DNA of 64,000 nt from G963662905 sp965230045 (GCA_965230045.1 OZ245940.1:3534001-3598000), one strand, 5' to 3'. Positions 27,385 to 36,620 are shown, counted from the stretch's first letter. The notes: generated from the letters alone by a model not told the origin. Made by a program: numbers and translations.

Positions 27385-28263
27385 ATGTGGCAAGCCCTGG
27401 CAATCATATCAGCGCTGTTCTCCGCTTCGGCAGCGGTATTGGAAAAGAAAGCCCTGCTTAAAAGCGATCCACTGGCTTTTTCCCTCATCGTATCGGTTTT
27501 GACAGCTGTTTTTACGCTTCCATTTTTGCTCGATGCAGATCCGGGCACTGTTTCTGCCCTATCAGTTTTTGTACTGTTTTTTAAATCTGTCCTTGGTGCC
27601 GGCGCTTTCCTTTTGGTGATGTACGGGCTCAAATACAATGAGTTGAGCAATTCACTCCCCTTACTGGTGTTTACCCCTGCGGTGGTGGCTGTTTTGGCCT
27701 TTTTTCTTTTGGGAGAAAACATTGGCAGCACAGGCATTGCCGGAATGATTTTATTGCTTATTGGAACATATTTCCTGCAAATTGATAAACGCGGAGACTG
27801 GCGCTCACCTTTTTATTTTGTTAAAAGGAATAAAGCGCAATGGTTTATCCTTGCTGCGATTGCTCTATTTTCGACCACAACTATATTGGACAAGAGCCTG
27901 TTGCGCGATTTCCGTGTACCGCCACAACTGTTTCTGCCCCTGCAGCAGATCTTCTACAGCATCGTTTTTTTGGTCGCATTCCTTATCACAAAGAAAAAAC
28001 ATGAAGCTCTGGCTATACAATTCAAACAAAGCTGGAAACCCATTTTGGCCATTGCTGTTCTGGCCATTATCTATCGCTATGCGCACATTCTGGCCATGAA
28101 AGCCGGTCCGGTTGCACTGGTTCTTTCCATAAAACGCACTTCGGTTTTCTTTGCCACAATTATTGGCGGACATTATTTCCGGGAGCAAAACCTGCTCCGG
28201 CGCAGCATTTCTGTTTTGGTAATGGTTGCCGGCGTGGTTATTTTGCTCTTAAGCAGCCTTTAA
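27385..28263 (+). CDS. EamA-family (DMT superfamily) transporter
   Basis: 292 residues with about ten hydrophobic helices in two EamA halves, the second starting near residue 150 (AQWFILAAIALFSTTTILDKS). The end of each half carries the family-typical pattern: FTPAVVAVLAFFLLGENIG in the first and KRTSVFFATIIGGHYFREQ in the second. Members export or exchange small metabolites at the inner membrane. The substrate cannot be inferred from sequence or context. It follows the adhesin terminator and appears to be a single-gene unit. Confidence 0.88.
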   Translation: MWQALAIISALFSASAAVLEKKALLKSDPLAFSLIVSVLTAVFTLPFLLDADPGTVSALSVFVLFFKSVLGAGAFLLVMYGLKYNELSNSLPLLVFTPAVVAVLAFFLLGENIGSTGIAGMILLLIGTYFLQIDKRGDWRSPFYFVKRNKAQWFILAAIALFSTTTILDKSLLRDFRVPPQLFLPLQQIFYSIVFLVAFLITKKKHEALAIQFKQSWKPILAIAVLAIIYRYAHILAMKAGPVALVLSIKRTSVFFATIIGGHYFREQNLLRRSISVLVMVAGVVILLLSSL

Positions 28264-28334
28264 TTTCCATCCATAATGCCCGAACGAAGCATAGCCTGTC
28301 CAGGCCGGGAAGCTAAATTCCCGAGTCGCTTATT

Positions 28335-29795
28335 TTATTGAAAATGCAGGCGTTCACAGGGATATTCCAGTTTTTCGGCAGGGCAGCGTCCTTTGATCCA
28401 GAAGGGAATACCCAGCCGGATGCTGAAATAAAAATCCATTCCATAGAAATCGTTCAGCCCCAAAAAAGTTCCCAGTTTATCTGTCCCAACAGTAATACCA
28501 TACAGCCTGCCATACAATCCGATGCGCGGCTGAGTAAAATTATAGAAAGAAACCGGCATTCCGGCTTCAAATTTTTCCGTTTCATAGCGGGGTGAAACAT
28601 AGAGCAGGTTTGGCCTTTTCACCGGCGAAACCGGCAATGCCAGCACAGCATATCCGTTCAGGAACCATTCATCGCGCAAATGATAATCCAGTTGCGCCGA
28701 AAAAGCTGCCGGCAACATCATGCTAAACGATTCAGATTTCAAGGAAGCCTCCGGATTGCCGTAAAACCTTTGACTGATGTCATTCAGCGCATATTGCAGA
28801 TTATCATAGCCAAGGGAATCAATGCGGTTCCAGAAGTATTGGATATTATCGTACGAATGCACTTCCGCATTGGTTTTAAAACTCAATATGCCCACATCCA
28901 GCAGCGACAGACCCAAACGGAAATCATAAGGCACAAAGCGCATTTCGCAGGGGCGGTCAACTTTATGCCATTGCATGGTTTTCTTAGCCTTTAACCAGGT
29001 ATAGCCCAGATCGAACGAAAAACCACTTCCCACTTGCAATTGGTTATCCAGCATTTCGTTTGTACTGTAGTTAATGGGCGCAGAAAACGCAATTTCCGCA
29101 TCCAACTGCCTGATATCCACAGTACAATCGTTTACCACCACATAGCTCAAATCCTGAACATCTACCTTAACGCCTTCATAGCCAAAAAGCAATTTGAAAG
29201 TAACACCGACTGAGCGCCAGTCCCAGGCACGCTTTACGATTTCGCGGTTGTAGGTTACGCCAAACTCAGCCCAGCTCATACTCGCCATACTGAAACTGCC
29301 TTCATCATATAAAATCCCATGCTGGGGTTTGTAATCCAGGCCGTAATAAGCAAAATTCATCACCGATTTCGGCAAATCATCCACAGAAGTCATGCTGCGC
29401 GCGCCGAGATGGATGGCAATGGCATATTTCTCCTCCACCATCATAAAGGCCGGCCCCAGCACACGTACGGAATTATAAAACTGCTCTAAATCCTGATCCG
29501 GATTGATTAAAAACGGCTTTTCATCCACGCCATATTTAAAGTTGGGAATACTGCCCGTGAGCAATTTCAGTCCCGATAAATCGGATGAAGGCCAGTAAAC
29601 TACATTATTTTGGAAGAAAACATCAGCACCGATGATATTCACATCGCGGTAGAGTTTGCTATGGAGTAATGAGGAAGGGTTGATATAAAGACTGTTTACG
29701 CCCGAATAATTCCCAAGACCCAATCCGGGGATTTCCTGCGCATGAGCAAAGAAGGGCAGCAGGGGTAAAATGTATATCAATATCCTTTTTATCAT
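28335..29795 (-). CDS. DUF5723 family putative outer-membrane beta-barrel protein
   Basis: About 486 residues from the ATG at 29795, which places a clean signal peptide (MIKRILIYILPLLPFFAHAQ) at the N-terminus. An in-frame ATG at 29825 would add ten residues and spoil it. The opening GLGNYSGVNSLYINPSSL and long alternating beta segments such as WYLNGYAVLALPVSP-type strands fit the Bacteroidota DUF5723 family, related to PorV/FadL-like barrels with an NPA-like N-terminal motif. Likely location is the outer membrane; function unknown. It is a single gene, convergent with the EamA gene. Confidence 0.78.
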   Translation of the reverse strand: MIKRILIYILPLLPFFAHAQEIPGLGLGNYSGVNSLYINPSSLLHSKLYRDVNIIGADVFFQNNVVYWPSSDLSGLKLLTGSIPNFKYGVDEKPFLINPDQDLEQFYNSVRVLGPAFMMVEEKYAIAIHLGARSMTSVDDLPKSVMNFAYYGLDYKPQHGILYDEGSFSMASMSWAEFGVTYNREIVKRAWDWRSVGVTFKLLFGYEGVKVDVQDLSYVVVNDCTVDIRQLDAEIAFSAPINYSTNEMLDNQLQVGSGFSFDLGYTWLKAKKTMQWHKVDRPCEMRFVPYDFRLGLSLLDVGILSFKTNAEVHSYDNIQYFWNRIDSLGYDNLQYALNDISQRFYGNPEASLKSESFSMMLPAAFSAQLDYHLRDEWFLNGYAVLALPVSPVKRPNLLYVSPRYETEKFEAGMPVSFYNFTQPRIGLYGRLYGITVGTDKLGTFLGLNDFYGMDFYFSIRLGIPFWIKGRCPAEKLEYPCERLHFQ

Positions 29796-29949
29796 CGGGC
29801 TTTCCCAATAATAACGCAAAAGCAATTACATAGTTATATGCAATGCATACTTAAGCAAAAGAATATTGACAATTTGACAGAAATACGGGAAAAGTCAAAT
29901 ATACCGCGAACAAACGCCTTATAAGGAAATACACTAATTTGCCCGAAAC

Positions 29950-31044
29950 CTAGACATTAAAACGGATATGCAAGATATCGCCATCTTCCACGATATATGT
30001 TTTGCCTTCGAGCTTGAATTTACCTGCTTCTTTCACAGCTTGTTCGGAACCCAATTCGATAAAATCATTGTATTTCATCACCTCAGCACGGATAAAGCCG
30101 CGTTCCAGATCACTGTGAATTACGCCGCTGGCCTGCGGGGCAGTCATGCCTTTGCGAATTGTCCAGGCTTTCACTTCTTTGGGGCCTGCAGTGAAGAAGG
30201 ATTGCAGCTTGAGCAAATCGTAAGCAGAGCGTATAAGGCGGTCCACACCCGGCTCGGTCAGTCCGGCATCCGCCATAAATTCTTTTCTGTCTTCTTCGTC
30301 CAGTTCTGCAATTTCGGATTCGAGCTGTCCGGCAATAACAAGCACTTCAGCTTTTTCATCTTTTACAGCTTCACGCACTTTTTCCACATAAGCATTTCCG
30401 CTTGTGGCCGATTCATCATCCACATTGCAGGCATAAATTACCGGTTTTGTGGTTAAAAGGAAAAGGTCATCAAGATATTTCTGATTGGCTTCGCTGATTT
30501 CCATTTTCCGAACATTCTCGAAATTTTCGAGATGGTCCAGAACCGTTTGCAGGAAAGCAATTCCGTTTTTCGCATCTTTATCGCCCGATTTGGCCACTTT
30601 CTCCAGGCGTTGGATTTTTCTTTGCACCAGATCCATATCGCGCACCTGAAGCTCAAGGTCAACAATTTCGAGGTCGCGCACCGGATTTACGGAACCTTCC
30701 ACATGGGGCAGGTTTTCGTCATCGAAACAACGGAGCACATGGATCAAAGCATCCACCTGCTGAATATCGGCCAAAAACTTATTGCCCACACCTTCGCCCT
30801 GACTGGCACCTTTAGCCAAACCCGGCAAATCGAGAATTTCCACAACAGCAGGGACTACTTTTGCAGATTTTATCAGCGCATCAATTTTATATAAACGAGG
30901 ATCGGGCACATCAACCATCCCGATATTGGTTTTGGTTGCGCTGAAAGCATAATTCGACGCTTCCGCTTTAGTTCTTGATATACAGTTAAATATAGTAGTT
31001 TTACCTGTGTTTGTCAGGCCAACAATTCCACAATTCAATGACAT
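29950..31044 (-). CDS. ychF: Redox-regulated ATPase YchF (Obg-like)
   Basis: 364 residues, full length. G1 loop GLTNTGKTTIFNCISR, G3 DLPGLAKGASQGEGVGNKFL, and a coiled-coil helical insert (~125-200). The G4 position reads NVDDES rather than the NKxD of GTPases, as expected for the ATP-preferring YchF/OLA1 group. The C-terminal TGS-like domain has TFFTAGPKEVKAWTIRKG and FIRAEVMKYNDFIELG. It is a conserved ribosome-associated stress ATPase. It stands alone, with repeat copy 3 just upstream of its promoter region. Confidence 0.97.
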   Translation of the reverse strand: MSLNCGIVGLTNTGKTTIFNCISRTKAEASNYAFSATKTNIGMVDVPDPRLYKIDALIKSAKVVPAVVEILDLPGLAKGASQGEGVGNKFLADIQQVDALIHVLRCFDDENLPHVEGSVNPVRDLEIVDLELQVRDMDLVQRKIQRLEKVAKSGDKDAKNGIAFLQTVLDHLENFENVRKMEISEANQKYLDDLFLLTTKPVIYACNVDDESATSGNAYVEKVREAVKDEKAEVLVIAGQLESEIAELDEEDRKEFMADAGLTEPGVDRLIRSAYDLLKLQSFFTAGPKEVKAWTIRKGMTAPQASGVIHSDLERGFIRAEVMKYNDFIELGSEQAVKEAGKFKLEGKTYIVEDGDILHIRFNV

Positions 31045-31107
31045 AGTTCAAAATTTTGCGCAAAGATAACAAAGAATAGGATTGAACCTGCCCTATTTAT
31101 AAAATGC

Positions 31108-31462
31108 GGTACTACACGGAATTTCGTGGAAAGAAAAATTACTTTATTTCAAACAGATTCCTCCTTCCGATGGCTATCGGAATTCCTCATACTTCGGAAA
31201 ACTTTGTCGGAATGACACGTTTTTATGAAGTCAGTAGGCAAATGCGGCTTGGTCACTGAGCGGAGTCGAAGTGCGCCTCATTTGCCTTAAACACTTGCTA
31301 AACAGTGTCATTCTGACCGAAACAAAGCCAAACGAAATGATTAAGGCTTTGTACCGATAGCTATCGGGAGGGAGGAATCTGTTAGGGATCAATAGTTCTT
31401 TAATAAATATCTGCATACTTTTTTCAAATATTATTGTTACCCACGAAATTCCGAGTAGAACC
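31108..31462 (-). repeat. ~355-bp palindromic dispersed repeat, copy 3 (inverted)
   Basis: Reverse orientation of the same element: it begins with ACTACACGGAATTTCGTGG and ends with CACGAAATTCCGAGTAGAAC. The centre reads GGTCACTGAGCGGAGTCGAA. It lies upstream of ychF. Confidence 0.88.
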
Positions 31463-31995
31463 AAAAGGCTAAACCGAAATATAAACTATTTCCATAAACA
31501 TACACAATAAACAAACAATACTACCAACATATAAAAACACGATTATTCCAAAATGCCGGACGGAAGGATTTTAACTAATCCACTCTTAAAAAACCATTCA
31601 TTGTATGAAGCATTGGGGTTTTCAATGACATCACAGGCATGGTTTTCAATTTTATTAATAATCCTAATGCCTACATTAATTCTATAGAAATTTCTGTTAA
31701 AATAGTAGTACCAGGCTCATTTTGATGAAAACTATAAAACACACCAAGACTAAAAACCTAAAAATTTAGCACTTATACTATTGATTTAAAACTTTTTAAA
31801 TAAAATAAATTTATAAAGGCACAAAACTCCAAAGAATAAGGGCGCTCGATTACCTTATGAATAATTGGTCAAATCCTGCCCTAATTAATTTTAATACTAT
31901 ATATTTACTTATACTATTTTCATTCGCAAGAGACAAGCAATGATTTGTATATTTGCGCCGCTGAAAAAATCGAAATACGAACAAACCTACTCAAA
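31463..31995. other. AT-rich gap before the endonuclease I gene
   Basis: About 530 bp of AT-rich DNA with no supported gene. It should carry the endonuclease promoter; the region near 31940-31960 (TTTGTATATTTGCGCC) holds a TATATTTG box that fits the -7 consensus about 45 bp before the ATG at 31996. No repeat copy or RNA gene is recognised. Confidence 0.5.
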
Positions 31996-33102
31996 ATGCA
32001 ACGGATAAATACGATCCTAATTATCTGTTTATTAAGCTTTAGTGCATCATTTTCCCAAATCCCGGCAGGATATTACAACAGTGCCAGTGGTTTGAGCGGT
32101 GAAGCCTTGAAAGCCGCCCTCAACGACATCATCACCAACGGGCATATTGAAATCAGTTATGAGGATGCCAAAGATGTGCTAAGAGACACCGACGAAGATC
32201 CCAACAACAGCAATAATGTTATTTGCCTTTATACGGGCTGGTCGTATGGCAAATACGATTTTGGAAATGGCTCAGAGGAGTGGAACCGGGAGCATACCTG
32301 GTCTAAATCCCATGGCGATTTCGGCGATTATCCCCCGGCCGGAACAGACATCCATCATCTGCGCCCCGTTGATGCCTCGGTAAATTCGGCCAAAAACAAC
32401 CGTGATTTTGACGAAGGCAGCGAGCAATATATCGATGGTTCAGGCCCTACACAATGCTATCGGAGCACCGACATCTGGGAACCACGCGATGAAGTAAAAG
32501 GCGATGTGGCGCGTATGTTATTTTATATGGCTACACGCTACGAAGGCGAGAATGCAGAAGTTGACCTCGAATTTGTGGATTATGTAAATACTGCGCCCAA
32601 TAACGAACCGCTCTACGGAAAACTCAGTACGCTGCTGCTTTGGCATGAAAACGATCCAGTAGATAGCTGGGAAATAAGCAGAAATAACAAAATATATTCG
32701 CATCAGGGAAACCGGAACCCCTATATTGACCATCCGGAATATGTAAACCTGATCTGGGGCGAAGGCCTGGCAGGCGAACCCAGCAATCATGCAGCAGACT
32801 TCTCTGCCCATACGATCAAACTGGAATGGGATGACGCTATTGGGGACCATGTACCGGATGGATATCTGATCCGCATGAGTGCAAGCGGTTTTGAATCCAT
32901 TGCAGCTCCAGTTGACGGCACAGCAGTAGCGGATGACGCCTCCAATAAAAATGTTGCTTTTGGCGTGAAAGAGGTCGTTTTTGGCGGACTCATGCCCGGA
33001 ACAACCTATTATTTCAAAATATACGGATACACGGGGTCGGGATCTTCAATTGACTATAAAACAGGGGGAGATGTGCCGCAGGTGAGCCAAGTAGCAAACT
33101 AA
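31996..33102 (+). CDS. Secreted endonuclease I family nuclease
   Basis: 368 residues from the ATG at 31996, which gives the signal peptide MQRINTILIICLLSFSASFSQ; an upstream in-frame ATG at 31945 lies before the likely promoter and is rejected. The His-Me-finger endonuclease I domain (~25-260) shows WNREHTWSKSHG and TDIHHLRPVDASVNSAKNNR, the catalytic and Mg-binding core of NucM/Vvn-type nucleases. The last ~95 residues form a fibronectin type III-like domain (IKLEWDDAIGDHVPDGYLI). No T9SS sorting domain is present. It probably degrades extracellular or periplasmic DNA and RNA. Its last ~100 bp and 3' flank are duplicated downstream. Confidence 0.92.
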   Translation: MQRINTILIICLLSFSASFSQIPAGYYNSASGLSGEALKAALNDIITNGHIEISYEDAKDVLRDTDEDPNNSNNVICLYTGWSYGKYDFGNGSEEWNREHTWSKSHGDFGDYPPAGTDIHHLRPVDASVNSAKNNRDFDEGSEQYIDGSGPTQCYRSTDIWEPRDEVKGDVARMLFYMATRYEGENAEVDLEFVDYVNTAPNNEPLYGKLSTLLLWHENDPVDSWEISRNNKIYSHQGNRNPYIDHPEYVNLIWGEGLAGEPSNHAADFSAHTIKLEWDDAIGDHVPDGYLIRMSASGFESIAAPVDGTAVADDASNKNVAFGVKEVVFGGLMPGTTYYFKIYGYTGSGSSIDYKTGGDVPQVSQVAN

Positions 33103-33161
33103 AATACTGTATATCAGATATTTTCTTATTTTCGGACAAAGCTTAAAATTTTTCTATTTTT
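33002..33161 (+). repeat. 160-bp perfect direct repeat, copy A (end of endonuclease gene)
   Basis: Covers the last ~100 bp of the endonuclease gene and 59 bp of 3' flank. It is identical to 33650-33809 with no mismatch. At the right edge this copy continues TATTTTTT. Confidence 0.95.
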
Positions 33162-33200
33162 TTCTGTTATCCGAATAAGGCTCCCATTTATAACAATAAG

Positions 33201-33477
33201 TGATATCAAACCAAAATAATATTTACTACGCCTTCACCCTGTTTTTCTATTCCTTTTGTCTTGGCACAAAAGGAAACAAAAAGCCAAGTCAAAACAATGC
33301 TTCCCCCCGCTCTTCCCGATGCCAAGAATTTCCAATCAAAGTAGTGCCTCGTGCCTCGGCAAAGCTTTAGGCCCTTTGATGGAAATTCTAAGCATCGGAA
33401 ATTCACCCTCATCCGGCCCGCTGTTTTGACTGGCCTGCCCGCGGTCTAAACGAGGATGATTCTTGTTTTGATAACAT
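33201..33477. repeat. Multi-hairpin palindromic element between the 160-bp repeats
   Basis: Nested inverted repeats are visible: CCTTTTGT...ACAAAAGG (33253-33273 region), GATGCCAAGAATTTCC...GGAAATTCTAAGCATC (33319-33396), and GCCAAGTCAAAACA...TGTTTTGACTGGC (33282-33434). Outer ends are near TGATATCAAACCAA and TTGTTTTGATAACA. No ORF. It looks like a non-autonomous structured element; only one copy is in this window. Confidence 0.65.
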
Positions 33478-33649
33478 CTTGATTTCAGCCATACGCAAAA
33501 ATTCCGTAATTAATTTCGCTTATAGCCGCCAAATATCCCCTATTTTAAAAACCAGTAAGCAAACCTTAAAGTCAAACCCTTTATAAAATACTGATATCGA
33601 AGTAAATAGTTTTATGACTATTAATAATCATGAATACAGACACCCAGAG

Positions 33650-33809
33650 CAACCTATTATTTCAAAATATACGGATACACGGGGTCGGGATCTTCAATTG
33701 ACTATAAAACAGGGGGAGATGTGCCGCAGGTGAGCCAAGTAGCAAACTAAAATACTGTATATCAGATATTTTCTTATTTTCGGACAAAGCTTAAAATTTT
33801 TCTATTTTT
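33650..33809 (+). repeat. 160-bp perfect direct repeat, copy B (upstream of the cysteate synthase-like gene)
   Basis: An exact copy of 33002-33161 placed 648 bp downstream. It carries the truncated end of the endonuclease frame without its start, so it is non-coding. It restores the original junction with the next gene, including a complete TATTTTTG box. Confidence 0.95.
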
Positions 33810-33810
33810 G
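33803..33810 (+). promoter_or_regulatory. -7 promoter box TATTTTTG for the cysteate synthase-like gene
   Basis: Matches the Bacteroidota TAnnTTTG consensus, 20 bp before the ATG at 33831. In the duplicate copy upstream the same position reads TATTTTTT, so only this copy keeps the box. No clear -33 element was seen. Confidence 0.5.
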
Positions 33811-33830
33811 TGCTTTCTAAAATCTGAGCA

Positions 33831-35120
33831 ATGAGCATAAAAAAAACCGGATACAAACTACAATCCATCGCAAGCGGAAATATTTTTGACGATCAAGGCT
33901 GGACATTGGATGCGCCCGGCGAAAGCAAGCCCGGACTGGTTCGTGCGATATACAAAGACAAGCAACTGAATCTTCTCGATGATTCTTTTGGCCTGTACAA
34001 ATTCGCCAACTGGCTTCCCGTACAACGCACATTAAAAGGCTCATATGCTCCGCTCACCTACAAAAGCGAAGGCTTGTCCAAAGAACTGGGCTTAAGCAAT
34101 CTGTATATCACTTTTAGTGGCTACTGGCCTGAAAAAGGCATCCGGATGAGCACTTGTTCATTCAAGGAAACCGAATCGTATTCCGTTTGTGCCCGTATGG
34201 ACATTGACGAAAAACGCATTCTTGTGGTGGCATCTGCCGGAAATACAGCCCGCGCCTTTGCACGCGTATGCTCCGATAACAACATCCCTTTGCTGCTCAG
34301 TGTCCCGGAAGACAATCTAAATGCGCTCTGGTTTGACACACCCATTAAGGATTGCGTAAAACTTATTGCCAGCAAAACCGGTGGCGATTATTTTGATGCA
34401 ATACATTTATCCAATATTGCCTGTCAGCTTGATAAATTCGTAGCTGAAGGCGGCGCCAAAAACGTTGCCCGCCGCGATGGTATGGGCACAACAATGCTTT
34501 CAGCTACCACACATATTGGCGAAATCCCCGAATATTATTTCCAGGCCATTGGCAGTGGAACCGGAGCCATCGCCGCATGGGAAGCCAATTTGCGCCTGAT
34601 TGAAGATGGCCGTTTTGGTAAGCGTAAAATGAAGCTTTTCGTGAGCCAGAATTATCCTTTCCATCCGATTTACGATGCATGGAAGGCCGATTCGCGCCAA
34701 ATGCTGCCTTTTGAAGATCATGATGCACGCAAGCAGGTCGAAATCATTGACGCAAAAGTCCTGAGCAACCGAAAGCCCCCCTACCCTCCCGCAGGCGGTC
34801 TTTATGACGCATTGAAAGATGCCGGCGGCGATGTGCTTTTGGCAACCAATGAACAAGCACAAAAAGCCGGAGCACTTTTCCTGCAAACCGAAGGCATCGA
34901 CATCCACCCGGCTTCAGCAGTAGCTACCGCAACACTGATGGAAGCGGTAAAAAACAAAACGGTTGAAAACGACAGCCTCATCATGCTGAACATCACAGGT
35001 GGCGGTGAAGAACGCTTTAAAAGCGATAACGAACTCCATTATCTAAAGCCTTTAAAATTATTTGACTTTAATCCGGATGAAGAAGAGGTTAAGGAATATT
35101 TGATGGGATTGGAGTGGTAA
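33831..35120 (+). CDS. Cysteate synthase-like PLP enzyme (threonine synthase fold)
   Basis: 429 residues of the fold-type II PLP family. The PLP lysine is in TCSFKETES where threonine synthase has GSFKDRGM. The phosphate-binding region is VVASAGNTARAFA, with further motifs GSGTGAIAAWEA and, at the C-terminus, LNITGGGEERF. The absent SFKDR and the length fit cysteate synthases, which make L-cysteate from O-phosphoserine and sulfite. In Bacteroidota such enzymes are linked to capnine-type sulfonolipids, while ordinary threonine synthases share the fold but not these residues. The alternative is a diverged threonine synthase; no thr genes are adjacent, which argues against that. Transcription probably starts from the box at 33803. 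No sulfonolipid acyltransferase gene is in the window. Confidence 0.68.
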   Translation: MSIKKTGYKLQSIASGNIFDDQGWTLDAPGESKPGLVRAIYKDKQLNLLDDSFGLYKFANWLPVQRTLKGSYAPLTYKSEGLSKELGLSNLYITFSGYWPEKGIRMSTCSFKETESYSVCARMDIDEKRILVVASAGNTARAFARVCSDNNIPLLLSVPEDNLNALWFDTPIKDCVKLIASKTGGDYFDAIHLSNIACQLDKFVAEGGAKNVARRDGMGTTMLSATTHIGEIPEYYFQAIGSGTGAIAAWEANLRLIEDGRFGKRKMKLFVSQNYPFHPIYDAWKADSRQMLPFEDHDARKQVEIIDAKVLSNRKPPYPPAGGLYDALKDAGGDVLLATNEQAQKAGALFLQTEGIDIHPASAVATATLMEAVKNKTVENDSLIMLNITGGGEERFKSDNELHYLKPLKLFDFNPDEEEVKEYLMGLEW

Positions 35121-35152
35121 AGGCCGAAAAGAGGATATCAGCATAAGCTGAT

Positions 35153-35262
35153 TAATTCACAAAATATTCTATTACGAGCACAAACCGCTGCAATGGAATT
35201 TGCGTGCAATATTTAACCTGAATAATTCACAAAATATTCTATTACGTGCCCAAACCGCTGCA
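35153..35262 (+). repeat. Two 40-bp direct repeats after the cysteate synthase-like gene
   Basis: The 40 bp starting TAATTCACAAAATATTCTAT occur at 35153-35192 and again at 35223-35262 with two mismatches (70-bp period). Non-coding. Confidence 0.8.
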
Positions 35263-35266
35263 ACAG

Positions 35267-35340
35267 AAAGGGATGCTATCTTTTTGGTGCTCAAAATAGC
35301 TACGGCTATTCCTGTGCGCCAAAAATCTGCGCTCCCTTTC
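35267..35340. repeat. Long imperfect hairpin
   Basis: The arms AAAGGGATGCTATCTTTTTG and CAAAAATCTGCGCTCCCTTT pair over ~35 bases around AATAGC-TACG-GCTATT. It could act as a bidirectional terminator or be a small palindromic element. The following ~60 bp echo the centre of the dispersed repeat (GGTCACTGAG). Confidence 0.6.
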
Positions 35341-35422
35341 CCTTTTTGCGTTTTGTACCTGGTCACTGAGTATATCGAATGTGCTCATGACGAAATTTCA
35401 TGAATTAGTCAGGTTAAAACAC

Positions 35423-35461
35423 AAAAAACCCGCGCTCAGTGTTCATCACCAAAGCACGGGC
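35423..35461 (-). terminator. Rho-independent terminator of the cupin gene
   Basis: On the minus strand a stem of AGC-rich arms (CCCGTGCT / AGCGCGGG, one mismatch) is followed by TTTTTTG. It begins 27 bp after the cupin stop codon. Confidence 0.75.
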
Positions 35462-35487
35462 TAAAATTTATAAAGCGTCCGGTTTCG

Positions 35488-35883
35488 CTATTCTGATTGT
35501 TTGTATTCTTCATCAGTAACAGGGCCATACCAAACTGCAGGGCCTTTTGCTAGTTGCGTACTGATGCCCAAATGAACAAATTCAGAATTTGGTGCGGCAC
35601 CATGCCAATGGACTACATCAGGTTTAATCTCCACAACATCACCGGCTTTAAGGTGTTGCACATCTTTTCCTTTTTCCTGATAACAACCTTCGCCCGATGT
35701 ACAATATAACAATTGGCCACCCGGATGCGAGTGCCAATCCGTCCTGCTTCCCGGAGCAAATGTCACATTATAACTCATTGCATCAAAATTTTCTCCATCA
35801 AGGGTGAGCATTTGTACATGCGTTTCACCGGTAAAATTCTGTTCAACCAATTGTCCTTTTGGAAATATTTCAATCTTTTTCAT
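35488..35883 (-). CDS. Small single-domain cupin protein
   Basis: 131 residues with one cupin barrel. Motif 1 is PGSRTDWHSHPGGQLLYCTSGEG and motif 2 is GDVVEIKPDVVHWHGAAPNS; their histidines would bind a metal. The sequence resembles the cupin group that includes metal-dependent hydroxynitrile lyases and carboxymuconolactone-linked cupins, but no catalytic assignment is safe. It is a single gene with its own terminator. Repeat copy 4 begins 62 bp upstream of the start. Confidence 0.85.
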   Translation of the reverse strand: MKKIEIFPKGQLVEQNFTGETHVQMLTLDGENFDAMSYNVTFAPGSRTDWHSHPGGQLLYCTSGEGCYQEKGKDVQHLKAGDVVEIKPDVVHWHGAAPNSEFVHLGISTQLAKGPAVWYGPVTDEEYKQSE

Positions 35884-35944
35884 TGTATCGTTTTTCGTAT
35901 TGCACGACCTTAAAAATACTGCCGCACAAATAATTATAAAAATA

Positions 35945-36279
35945 GGTTCTACACGGAATTTCGTTGAAAGAAATTAGAATGCTATTTCAAACAGATTCCT
36001 CCAAAGTTTCCTCATTCTTCGGAAAATTTTGTCGGAATGACGCGTTTTTTGAAGTCAGGAGGCAAATGCGGCGAGGACACAATAGTATATCTTAAAGACG
36101 TCCTCGCCGCATTTGCCTTAAACACCTGATAAACAGCGTCATTCCGACCGAAACAAAGCCAAACGAAGTGATTAAGGCTTTGTGAAGGGAGGAATCTGTT
36201 AGGGATCAATAGTTTATTAATAAATATCTCCATATTATTTTCAAACATTATTGTTACCCACGAAATTCCTAGTAGAACC
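35945..36279 (-). repeat. ~335-bp palindromic dispersed repeat, copy 4 (inverted)
   Basis: Starts GGTTCTACACGGAATTTCGT and ends CACGAAATTCCTAGTAGAACC. The centre differs from the other copies (GGCGAGGACACAATAGTATA then GACGTCCTCGCCGCATTTGC), forming its own hairpin, so the loop evolves faster than the arms. Confidence 0.88.
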
Positions 36280-36407
36280 AGAAAAATCAGGTAATATCGT
36301 CAGGCAATCGCGTTTTTTGAAACTTTACGGACCAGACGGGTCAATCCCGTATGCACGGGATCGGATTGGTGGGTCAGTATGAGCGGAATATGCAAATTAT
36401 CGCAAAC

Positions 36408-36585
36408 CAAAGCTTTTCGGCTGAAAATGGCCTGTTTTCCCTTCCCTTAAGGTATTTGGCAGAAAATACCGCAAAAATTGATTCCCCAATATAAATGTAA
36501 GCCGGTTTTCTTCAACACAAAGCACTACCTGTCCCGCCTAACGGGATATTCCGGCTATGGCCGGAAAACGTTGCTTAATTGTTAG
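36408..36585 (-). repeat. attC-like structured site A (3' end of AbiE cassette)
   Basis: 178 bp homologous to site B at 39616-39862. On the minus strand it begins GCTAACAATTAAGCAACG, followed by the hairpin TTCCGGC/GCCGGAA. It ends with CCGAAAAGCTTTG, which partly pairs with the start. It follows the AlbA_2 gene and its repeats. Unlike the other sites, its R'' box (GCAGCTAAC) has no matching 5' cassette end, so the recombination point is uncertain. Confidence 0.6.
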
Positions 36586-36620
36586 CTGCTGCTTTGACCC
36601 TCTCTTTTTTCTCCACACAA

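Noticed and set aside
33831..35120. Plain threonine synthase (thrC)
   Set aside because: The fold matches, but the PLP-lysine motif differs from SFKDRG and no thr genes are adjacent; it is kept as an alternative with lower weight.
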